A DNA stretch of 6,075 bases from Clostridiales bacterium (GCA_019422005.1 JAHZEF010000136.1:1-6075); one strand, 5' to 3'. Shown: positions 1 to 5,241, numbered from the stretch's first letter. Made by a program: numbers and translations. Notes: generated from the sequence alone by a model not told the origin.

Positions 1-191
1 AAAGACATTAAAGTGTTTAAGTCAATTTTTAATAATCGAGCGATGGCAGGTAATAAAGTTATATCAGGATATGTGATGCCTTTTTCCCATTTATTTACTG
101 CTGGTGTGGATACACCTAAAAATTCAGCTACCTGTTCTTGAGTAAGTGAAAGATTTTTTCTTCTCTCTCGTATAATTTGATTTATTTTCAT
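1..191 (-). CDS. XRE-family helix-turn-helix repressor, N-terminal part
   Basis: A DNA-binding protein of the XRE (Cro/C1, HTH_3) family, cut by the left edge; 63 full codons are visible. The translation begins MKINQIIRERRKNLSLTQEQ. The five-helix domain is clear: the turn segment LTQEQVAEFLGVS (about residues 16-28), the recognition helix TPAVNKWEKG (29-38), then Y-P-D and a last helix LLPAIARLLKIDLNTLM. The ATG is supported by a GGAGGA ribosome binding site at 201-206, nine bases upstream. Members act as dimers on palindromic operators, often repressing themselves and neighbouring mobile-element genes. A promoter and a palindrome over its -35 box lie just upstream, consistent with autoregulation. 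The gene is much more AT-rich than everything from about 340 onward, which suggests a different origin, possibly an integrated element continuing to the left. The family call is secure. The function is not, because any C-terminal domain lies outside the window. Confidence 0.92.
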   Translation of the reverse strand, partial: MKINQIIRERRKNLSLTQEQVAEFLGVSTPAVNKWEKGITYPDITLLPAIARLLKIDLNTLMS

Positions 192-226
192 TGTATTTAT
201 TCCTCCATTCCGTCTTATGCAATTGA

Positions 227-255
227 ATCATAGCAAAGAGGCCCTTCGTAAACAA
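227..255 (-). promoter_or_regulatory. Sigma-A-type promoter of the XRE gene
   Basis: Read on the minus strand, TTGTTT (250-255) is followed after exactly 17 bases by TATGAT (227-232). The -10 box matches the consensus at five of six positions; the -35 box matches only its first three. Transcription would start near 220, giving a leader of about 30 bases that contains the ribosome binding site. The weak -35 box lies inside the palindrome at 251-268. Confidence 0.65.
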
Positions 256-268
256 TAACGCTATTGTT
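251..268. promoter_or_regulatory. Palindromic operator over the XRE promoter
   Basis: A perfect inverted repeat, AACAATA-ACGC-TATTGTT, has 7-bp arms and a 4-bp centre. It covers the -35 box of the XRE promoter. Size, symmetry and position are those of a typical Cro/C1-type operator, so the XRE protein itself is the likely binder. That assignment is inference; the palindrome is directly visible. A + strand promoter governed by the same site cannot be excluded, but no gene follows on that strand. Confidence 0.6.
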
Positions 269-414
269 AAGAAAAGAAATCACAAAATTAACTATCAGTT
301 ATGATAATTAAATATCCAATTCCAGGGTAGGCATATCTATCATCTCCGCTTGGCTGTTTCAAGTTCCGCCCTTGAGCGCAATTCGGCAAGGTGTTAAGCG
401 ATTCTATGTCCAAA

Positions 415-435
415 TTTCGCCGGATACAGGCGAAA
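415..435. other. Hairpin TTTCGCC-GGATACA-GGCGAAA
   Basis: Seven-base perfect arms (415-421 and 429-435) flank a 7-base loop. No T-run follows on either strand, so it is not a convincing intrinsic terminator. It is the first of several hairpins in this gene-free GC-rich segment. Confidence 0.45.
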
Positions 436-490
436 CAGCGGAGCCATCGCAAACAGTACGATCAGCCGGTGGTTAGCTTAACGAGGCCGT

Positions 491-550
491 GTAAAAATCA
501 CCCCGCCGTTAAGGGGCAGACGGCGTACATCTGCCCCCAAACAGCGGGGT
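491..550 (-). terminator. Nested hairpin, possible terminator of the binding-protein gene
   Basis: An inner stem pairs GGGGCAGA (513-520) with TCTGCCCC (530-537) around a 9-base loop. An outer stem pairs ACCCCGC (500-506) with GCGGGGT (544-550). Read on the minus strand, the outer stem is followed by GATTTTTAC (491-499), a short T-run two bases past the stem. This is about 90 bases beyond the stop of the binding-protein gene. It could be its terminator or another structured element; the internal loops make it unlike a textbook terminator. Confidence 0.4.
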
Positions 551-588
551 TTGGGGCTCAGTTTAATGACATTGCCGGGGATGCATCA

Positions 589-606
589 TTCCGGGGCTGC
601 CCGGAA
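589..606. other. GC-rich hairpin just past the binding-protein gene
   Basis: TTCCGGG (589-595) pairs perfectly with CCCGGAA (600-606) around the 4-base loop GCTG, about 33 bases beyond the stop codon of the minus-strand gene. An overlapping smaller alternative, ACCGG-acgg-CCGGT, lies at 606-619. No T-run follows on the minus strand. It may protect the 3' end of the messenger rather than terminate transcription. Confidence 0.4.
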
Positions 607-638
607 CCGGACGGCCGGTGTGGACGTTCGGAGCGGGT

Positions 639-1835
639 TTAATTGCTGAAATAGGTGTCGCGGAATTCCTGCGCAGAGTTCTGGTCGACGATGATCAGAT
701 CATATCCGGTGAAGCAGGGGAGCGGCGTACCGTTTTCCATCAGGTCGACGATCAGGTTCCCCATACCCACGCCGGAGGGCGCAGAGACGAGGCCGCAGAG
801 GACGCTGGAACTGCTGATGGCCGCATTGCCCAGCATGGGATCCAGGACGCTGTTGTCTGCACAGGTTTCTGACAGAATCACATTGGAGAAATCAATCTGG
901 TTCTCCTGCAGAAGTGTGACAGAGGGGATAAACGCGCTGCCGGTGCCGGACGCCAGCAGCCATTTGTCAACGGTGCCCATATTGGCCTGCAGGGTGGGCG
1001 TCAGCTTCTCGATGATGTCGTCGGTCAGTCCGGCACCGCAGTCCAGCCACAGGATCCGGTCCTCCGGGATATCCGGGTACGCCTCCTTGATCGCATCATA
1101 ATATCCCTGGCTGCGGTTGTGGATTGCTTCTACCGAGGGAGAGTCCATGATGATGAAGAGAAAATTGCTGTAGTCGTCGGCCACGCCGTCCAGAAAGTTT
1201 TCGTTCTTCATCTTATCGGCAGCGGCCTGACCTAACCCGTGGTACATGGCATAATCGTCCAGACCGTAATGGGGGACATAGAAGCCGTGTGCGTCGGCGC
1301 CGGGGTCGTCAGTAGTCATGTAGGCGATGCCGGCGTCCTGAAGCAGGCTCACCGCATCGGCCAGCAAGGCGGTGTTGACCGGCGTCAGCACAACGAAATC
1401 AAACTCCTGGTTGATGACGTTCTGCACGCCGTCCAGCCATGCCTGCTCGTCGGAGTTTGCGTCGATGAACAGATACTCATATCCGGCGTCCTGGATGGTT
1501 TTTCCAAGAGAGTCCGCCTTGGGCGTGAACCAGGAACCGGAAAATTTACAGACAAAGGCGACCTTGATTTTCCCGTCAGCGTTGAAATCCTTATAGTTGG
1601 GGTAGTTGCTGTAGTACCAGATGCCGGTGGCGTCGCTGTAATCGTAACCGGTCAATGGATCTGCCTGCAGCGTTCCCGTGTCCCGCAGGACGGCTGCCTC
1701 CTCCTCGGAAAGAGGGCCTGCCCCGTTGCCGCGATCGGACGGGCCGGACTCCGGAGCGGAGGAAGCCTCCTGCCCACAGGCGGAAAAGGGGAGACATAAG
1801 GCCAGCGCCAATAGAATTGAGATCCACTTTTTCAT
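639..1835 (-). CDS. Substrate-binding lipoprotein, periplasmic-binding fold type 1 (AraF-like)
   Basis: A 398-residue extracytoplasmic binding protein, probably for a sugar or sugar-like ligand. The N-terminus is a lipoprotein signal: MKK, a hydrophobic stretch (4-17) and lipobox F-S-A-C with Cys20 as the lipid anchor. A Ser/Glu/Gly-rich and then Tyr-rich linker (21-88) precedes the two-lobed Peripla_BP_4-type domain (about 90-398). The opening IKVAFVCKFSGSWF resembles the start of L-arabinose-binding protein (Lys97 and Trp102 in matching places), as do VVLTPVN (148-154), HNRSQGY with Arg241, and the final DLIIVDQNSAQEF. The Asn-rich ligand motifs of AraF are not kept (ASGTGS at 295-300), so the ligand need not be arabinose. 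The start has AGGAGGT (1843-1849) seven bases upstream. No permease or ATPase gene lies beside it. It is divergent from two hydrolases and shares a candidate operator with them and the LacI gene. Family call is firm, ligand unknown. Confidence 0.88.
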   Translation of the reverse strand: MKKWISILLALALCLPFSACGQEASSAPESGPSDRGNGAGPLSEEEAAVLRDTGTLQADPLTGYDYSDATGIWYYSNYPNYKDFNADGKIKVAFVCKFSGSWFTPKADSLGKTIQDAGYEYLFIDANSDEQAWLDGVQNVINQEFDFVVLTPVNTALLADAVSLLQDAGIAYMTTDDPGADAHGFYVPHYGLDDYAMYHGLGQAAADKMKNENFLDGVADDYSNFLFIIMDSPSVEAIHNRSQGYYDAIKEAYPDIPEDRILWLDCGAGLTDDIIEKLTPTLQANMGTVDKWLLASGTGSAFIPSVTLLQENQIDFSNVILSETCADNSVLDPMLGNAAISSSSVLCGLVSAPSGVGMGNLIVDLMENGTPLPCFTGYDLIIVDQNSAQEFRDTYFSN

Positions 1836-1882
1836 CAGATCAACCTCCTGTCGGAATGGTAATTGGGCTTCTGCACTGCTTG

Positions 1883-1909
1883 AACTAAAATAATTAAAAT
1901 ATTTTAGTT
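1883..1909. promoter_or_regulatory. Candidate LacI-type operator upstream of the binding-protein gene
   Basis: AACTAAAAT (1883-1891) and ATTTTAGTT (1901-1909) are perfect inverted repeats. Inside, AAAATATTTT (1896-1905) is itself palindromic, and with its flanks (1892-1909) it is symmetric but for one pair. The 12-mer AAAATATTTTAG (1896-1907) recurs with one changed base at 2116 and 5125. On the minus strand TAAAAT (1901-1906) could be the -10 box of the binding-protein gene, with TTTACC 15 bases upstream; that spacing is short, so the promoter is tentative. A repressor bound here would block this start. Confidence 0.55.
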
Positions 1910-1975
1910 TAAAAAGGGAATGGTAAAGACTGCGCCCGGTGTCTCCATGATAGCACGCAGATATTGTCCTGTAAA

Positions 1976-2005
1976 TTGTTAATTATTAATCAAAATAGGT
2001 ATAAA
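1976..2005 (+). promoter_or_regulatory. Weaker upstream promoter candidate for the hydrolase genes
   Basis: TTGTTA (1976-1981) and TATAAA (2000-2005) are 18 bases apart on the + strand. Both boxes deviate from consensus, and the region is so AT-rich that chance matches are likely. A small inverted repeat, AAATAT-gtg-ATATTT (2004-2018), overlaps the would-be start point. Confidence 0.25.
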
Positions 2006-2050
2006 ATATGTGATATTTAAACGAAACTGATTTAGATTTCAAGAAAGTAT

Positions 2051-2079
2051 TTGACAGTGAAGTAAGGGGAAAGTATATT
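2051..2079 (+). promoter_or_regulatory. Strong sigma-A promoter of the two-hydrolase operon
   Basis: A perfect -35 box TTGACA (2051-2056) and a near-perfect -10 box TATATT (2074-2079) are separated by exactly 17 bases. Transcription should begin near 2086, leaving a leader of about 55 bases before the first hydrolase. The candidate operator at 2112-2129 lies within that leader, where a bound repressor would obstruct the polymerase rather than compete for the promoter. Confidence 0.75.
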
Positions 2080-2111
2080 GGTATTGATTTAAAGATGTAA
2101 AAAATAGTGAT

Positions 2112-2129
2112 ATATAAAACATTTTAGAT
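2112..2129. promoter_or_regulatory. Candidate LacI-type operator in the hydrolase leader
   Basis: AAAACATTTTAG (2116-2127) matches the sites at 1896 and 5125 except at the fifth base. The surrounding 18 bases, ATATAAAAC-ATTTTAGAT, are symmetric at all but two base pairs. The site lies between the predicted transcription start and the first start codon of the hydrolase operon. Binding by the LacI-type protein encoded at 4069-5088 is inferred. Confidence 0.5.
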
Positions 2130-2140
2130 TGAAGTGAGGG

Positions 2141-3022
2141 ATGGCTGTGCGCACAAAGGCGGCGGAGATCTTTGTCGGCGAAACCTGCCTGCCGGGGGTT
2201 TTGCGTTTGCCGGATGGGGATGGTACGGCCCCGGGAATCGTTTTTACCAATGGATATGCGGCCTACCGCGAAATGTATGACCAGATGGCGATTGCTCTGT
2301 GCGGCGCTGGCTATGCGACGCTGCAGTACGATACCCGCGGGACGTCCGGCATGGGGCGGGGGAGATTCCTCTGCGGCACACAGTGGCTGGAAGATGCGTC
2401 TGCGGCGATTGGATACTTATCGGCACAGGCGTTTGTGGACAGCGGGCGGATTGCGCTGGCCGGCGTCAGTATGGGCGGCGCGGTTACGATTATGCAGGGC
2501 GCTGCGGATCCGCGGGTCAAATGTTTGTTTGCCATGGCGCCGGTATCTACCGGATGGGAACTGATCCGGGATCCCTGGCTGTGCAGCCGGGGGGAAGAGG
2601 CCTGGATGGCGTTTTGGGAACGGATGCTGCGGGACGCGGAACGGACTGCGCAGGGATGGCCGTCGGAGTTGGTGCCGGTGGAATACGCAGTGGGCGGAAG
2701 GCTGGAGCCCGGAGAGGAAGAACTCCGGGAACGGCAGATCCATCCGGACAAGGTGCGCATGCTGCCTCTGGAATCCGTACTCAACTGTTGCCTGTATGTG
2801 GACGCGGCGTCTGCTGTGTGCAGGGTACAGAAACCGATTCACATTGTACACGGTATGAAGGATCCAACGGTGCCGTATTCCTGTTCGGAAACGCTGTTTC
2901 GCAGGGCGGCGTCCAGGTACAAGAAGCTGACGCTTCTGCCGGAGGCGGGCCATGTGCTGCCGGAAACGGAGTGCGGAACGGTGACGGAATTGGCGCTGAA
3001 CTGGTTGGGAGAATATTTGTAA
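2141..3022 (+). CDS. Alpha/beta hydrolase (serine esterase-like), first gene of the pair
   Basis: A 293-residue enzyme of the alpha/beta-hydrolase fold, likely a cytoplasmic esterase or acyl hydrolase: no signal peptide or membrane segment is seen. The N-terminal half matches the FrsA/CocE/dienelactone-hydrolase-like group: PGIVFTNGY (31-39), QYDTRGTSG (62-70), and an invariant-looking QWLEDASAAIGYL (81-93). The nucleophile elbow is G-V-S-M-G with Ser110. The acid is probably Asp241 in HGMKDPTVP, and the base His271 in PEAGHVLPE, giving a complete Ser-Asp-His triad. Residues about 140-225 form a lid region rich in Trp and charged residues. The second hydrolase starts 22 bases after this gene. 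The start is uncertain: GAGGG (2136-2140) directly abuts the ATG at 2141, whereas a GTG at 2147 would have six bases of spacing and a protein two residues shorter. The substrate is unknown; an ester on a carbohydrate ligand is inferred from context only. Confidence 0.9.
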   Translation: MAVRTKAAEIFVGETCLPGVLRLPDGDGTAPGIVFTNGYAAYREMYDQMAIALCGAGYATLQYDTRGTSGMGRGRFLCGTQWLEDASAAIGYLSAQAFVDSGRIALAGVSMGGAVTIMQGAADPRVKCLFAMAPVSTGWELIRDPWLCSRGEEAWMAFWERMLRDAERTAQGWPSELVPVEYAVGGRLEPGEEELRERQIHPDKVRMLPLESVLNCCLYVDAASAVCRVQKPIHIVHGMKDPTVPYSCSETLFRRAASRYKKLTLLPEAGHVLPETECGTVTELALNWLGEYL

Positions 3023-3044
3023 CAGCAATTTGGGGGTGAAAATT

Positions 3045-3950
3045 ATGGAATCCATGGAGGCGTGCAATGCGCGCAGATTATCGAACGGTATGACACGACT
3101 GGAATACTATCGCAGCTTGAACCGGGATTTTACACAGGAACCGCGGGTTTATTATGGCGCGTTTGAAAAGCGAGTGGACATTGCGTATGCGGCGGCGTCC
3201 GCACGGCAGAAATACGACGTATACATGCCGTTGAACCCGGGGCGCTATCCAACCATTGTCTGGATCCATGGCGGCGGCTGGTTCATGGGGGATCGGTCGG
3301 ATTTTGCCATGGGATACCTGCTGCCGTTTATTGCCCATGGCTATACGGTGGTGTCCATTGGGTACCGGCTGGCAGAAGAGGCGGTTTTTCCAGAACCGGT
3401 TTATGATGTTTTGGAAGGATTGAAACATGTGCTGCAGCGGGCAGAAGAATTTCGGATTGACCGGGAGAGGATCTGCCTGATGAGCGGGTCGGCGGGAACC
3501 ACGCTGGCAGCCCTGGCAGCGCTCTGGAATCCGGAGCCGATCAGCGCGGTGATCCTGCGGTGTCCGATTCTGGATTTTACAGGTATGCGGAAACAGTTTG
3601 AGCAGCTTGGTATCCGGCGTACGCGGTTTCCGTATCCGGATGAGGATACGTCCATTGAGGCGCTCTTCCTGGGGGGATCGACGCTGGAACGGCCGGAGGC
3701 GGCTGCCGCTGCGAACCCGGCGGGGTACCTGGATCAGCGATGTCCCCGGTTTTTGCTGATTCACGGCCTGGAAGATGAGGACACACCGTATCTGCAGTCA
3801 GTGGAATTTGCAGGGATGATCCGGGAAAAAAGCGGCGATCTCCACCGGGCGCAGGTCGAGCTGCTGCCGGAAACGGGGCATGACAACGGGCGGTTTGACG
3901 ATCCGTCTACGTTTGAACTGGAATTGCGCTTCCTGCGGGAGTCGCTCTGA
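3045..3950 (+). CDS. Alpha/beta hydrolase fold-3 esterase (HSL / BD-FAE-like), second gene of the pair
   Basis: A 301-residue cytoplasmic carboxylesterase-like enzyme from a different subfamily than its neighbour. It carries the oxyanion-hole motif HGGGW (75-79) after a YDVYMP segment, as in hormone-sensitive-lipase-type and BD-FAE-type sugar deacylases. The nucleophile Ser149 lies in S-G-S-A-G, where the family usually has G-x-S-A-G. The probable acid is Asp244 (HGLEDEDTP) and the base His279 (PETGHDNG). FPEPVYDVLEGLKHV (115-129) is the usual helix before the nucleophile. I chose ATG 3045 because GGGGGTGA (3032-3039) is five bases upstream; a TTG at 3030 is in frame but would overlap that ribosome binding site. 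It lies 22 bases behind the first hydrolase and is surely cotranscribed. Removal of acetyl or aromatic esters from sugars is plausible but inferred. Confidence 0.9.
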   Translation: MESMEACNARRLSNGMTRLEYYRSLNRDFTQEPRVYYGAFEKRVDIAYAAASARQKYDVYMPLNPGRYPTIVWIHGGGWFMGDRSDFAMGYLLPFIAHGYTVVSIGYRLAEEAVFPEPVYDVLEGLKHVLQRAEEFRIDRERICLMSGSAGTTLAALAALWNPEPISAVILRCPILDFTGMRKQFEQLGIRRTRFPYPDEDTSIEALFLGGSTLERPEAAAAANPAGYLDQRCPRFLLIHGLEDEDTPYLQSVEFAGMIREKSGDLHRAQVELLPETGHDNGRFDDPSTFELELRFLRESL

Positions 3951-3967
3951 GGGGAAGGCGGCAGTCA

Positions 3968-4013
3968 ATAACGGATGGGGAATTTCCGGCATCGGAAATT
4001 CCCCATCCGTTAT
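3968..4013. terminator. Perfect 21-bp hairpin between convergent genes
   Basis: Arms 3968-3988 and 3993-4013 are perfectly complementary over 21 bp around a GCAT loop. The stem starts ATAACGG and contains GGGGAATTTCC. It sits between the hydrolase stop (3950) and the LacI stop (4069), which converge, so a bidirectional terminator is the natural reading. The 3' side on + (GTTATCTTGAATTG) has only scattered T's, and the minus side has none, so termination would rely mainly on stem strength. A short dispersed inverted repeat is the alternative. Confidence 0.7.
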
Positions 4014-4068
4014 CTTGAATTGTATGGGAGCGGCTGCGGCCGGAAAAGGCGGCGGTGAAGCTGGACGG

Positions 4069-5088
4069 TCACTGCCGGGACCGCGGAGCGGCTGCACTTT
4101 CGCGGCAGATCAGGAGAGGGGCAGGCAGCGTTTGGTTCCCGCAGGCAGTCCCGGCCGCCAGCTGCTCCAGCATATCCAATCCGAGTTGGATCATGTGCTT
4201 CCGGTCGACTCGCAGCGTGGTCAGAGAGGGGATGACATAACGGGACATGGCCACATCGTCGATGCCCACCACGGAAATATCCTGCGGGACGCGAAACCCG
4301 CGGGTGTGGAGGTAGCGCATGGCATTGATGGCGTAGACATCAACAGTACAGAAAAATGCTGTGGGGAGGACGGGGCCGACCATGGCACGGTCGATGCAGC
4401 GTCGCAAAGAGGCTTCGTCCTCCACATCGATCTGAAAACGGTTGGGATACAGTGCGATGCCGGCTTCAGAGGCGGCCTGCTGAAAACCAGCCAGCGTCTG
4501 CATGTTGAAGTCGTGGAGCACGCCGTTGCTCAGATAGGCGATATCCCGATGCCCCAGCTCAATCAGATGGCGCGTAGCCTGATACGCTGCATTATGGTAA
4601 TCCACCAGTACGGAAGGGTAGCCGCTCCCCGGACGGCTGCTGTCCAGGACAACAAAGGGGATCCCGGTATGGCTGAGCTCGGTATAAATGCCGGGCTCCT
4701 GATCGCCGAATACCAGGATACCGTCCACGGAACGGTTCAAGATCGCCTGAGGCAGCGTTATGGTACCGCTGGAATCTGTAATATAGGTGGAGACCAGTGT
4801 ACAGCCGCGTTCGCAGCAGGCGACCATGGCGTGCGACCCCATTTCGGAGTAAAAAATCTGATCCTCCAGCTGTGCATCAGTGCGGAACAGCGCTGCGATA
4901 AAACGGGAGCGGTCCTGCAGAATCTGCAGAGAAGCGATACCGGGACAATAGTGGTTCTGGCGCGCGATTTTCAGTATCCGTTCACGGGTTTCCTGGCTGA
5001 TTCCGGGCCTCCCGTTGACGGCAATGGAAACTGCTGCCGGGGATACGCCCGCCAGACGTGCAATATCCTTGTTGGTGATCCTGGCCAT
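4069..5088 (-). CDS. LacI-family transcriptional repressor
   Basis: A 339-residue LacI/GalR-type regulator of usual family length. The N-terminal helix-turn-helix is clear: TNKDIARLAGVSPAAVSIAV (5-24), then NGRPGISQETRERIL (25-39). The ligand-binding core runs from about 63 to 330, with DGILVFGD (122-129), PFVVLDSS (144-151), VLVDYHNAAYQATRHLIELGHRDIAYL in 160-186 and the highly typical SVVGIDDVAMSRYVIPSLTTLRVD within 272-295. The hinge region (PGIASLQILQDRSRF, 49-63) is unusual: where most members have A-R-S-L, the position of the DNA-inserting leucine appears to hold isoleucine. The start is supported by AAGGAGGG (5096-5103), seven bases upstream. It converges on the two hydrolases, and its promoter contains the 12-mer also found before them and before the binding-protein gene. 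I infer that it represses all three units and itself until a sugar-type effector binds; the effector is unknown. Confidence 0.94.
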   Translation of the reverse strand: MARITNKDIARLAGVSPAAVSIAVNGRPGISQETRERILKIARQNHYCPGIASLQILQDRSRFIAALFRTDAQLEDQIFYSEMGSHAMVACCERGCTLVSTYITDSSGTITLPQAILNRSVDGILVFGDQEPGIYTELSHTGIPFVVLDSSRPGSGYPSVLVDYHNAAYQATRHLIELGHRDIAYLSNGVLHDFNMQTLAGFQQAASEAGIALYPNRFQIDVEDEASLRRCIDRAMVGPVLPTAFFCTVDVYAINAMRYLHTRGFRVPQDISVVGIDDVAMSRYVIPSLTTLRVDRKHMIQLGLDMLEQLAAGTACGNQTLPAPLLICRESAAAPRSRQ

Positions 5089-5117
5089 GGGGGAGCCCTC
5101 CTTCGCGAGATGTGGCC

Positions 5118-5146
5118 ATTATACAAAAGATTTTAGTAATTTGCAA
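5118..5146 (-). promoter_or_regulatory. Sigma-A promoter of the LacI-type gene
   Basis: On the minus strand, TTGCAA (5141-5146) and a perfect TATAAT (5118-5123) are separated by exactly 17 bases. Transcription would start near 5111, about 23 bases before the start codon. The candidate operator at 5125-5136 fills the spacer. Confidence 0.75.
5125..5136. promoter_or_regulatory. Candidate operator inside the LacI-gene promoter (autoregulation)
   Basis: AAAAGATTTTAG differs at a single base from the sites at 1896-1907 and 2116-2127. It lies wholly between the -35 and -10 boxes of the regulator's own promoter, the expected position for autorepression. Symmetry beyond the AAAA/TTTT core is poor here, so affinity may be lower than at the other two sites. 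Confidence 0.5.
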
Positions 5147-5241
5147 TCAGGCGACAGTATTAAGATCGGGACGCGCGGGGGCTTCCGCAGATTACAGGCA
5201 GTTCGGGCCGGGGGATGGGAACTGAAAGTTTTTATTGCAAA

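Larger units (their letters stand above)
269..638. other. Intergenic region with composition change and hairpins, no gene seen
   Basis: This stretch separates the XRE promoter from the 3' end of the binding-protein gene. The first 60 bases are AT-rich like the XRE gene; from about 335 the sequence becomes GC-rich. Open frames exist (for example 391-642 on +), but none has a plausible ribosome binding site or a family signature I recognise. The GC-rich part contains at least three hairpins (415-435, 500-550, 589-606). No tRNA, rRNA or CRISPR repeat was seen. It may be an element boundary or a structured untranslated region. Confidence 0.6.

Noticed and set aside
310..400. Short minus-strand fragments ending in MPTLELDI and in ELETAKRR that resemble tails of broken genes
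   Set aside because: They lie in different frames, are very short, have stops directly upstream, and match no family I can name. Too little to call a pseudogene.
391..642. An 83-codon open frame on the + strand in the gene-free stretch
   Set aside because: No ribosome binding site, low-complexity mixed composition, no recognisable motif, and it crosses several hairpins and the end of the opposite gene.
2014..2029. Possible CcpA (cre) catabolite-control site around TTTAAACGAAACTG
   Set aside because: It has the central CG but is poorly symmetric and misses several conserved positions of the cre consensus.
2299..3039. A 246-codon frame overlapping the first hydrolase on the same strand
   Set aside because: It is an out-of-frame shadow: the hydrolase frame carries the complete catalytic motifs, and this one has none.
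3880..5136. A 418-codon open frame on the + strand opposite the LacI-type gene
   Set aside because: It is antisense to a clear LacI-family gene with a promoter and ribosome binding site, has no recognisable domain, and runs across the 21-bp hairpin. Long antisense frames are common in GC-rich genes.
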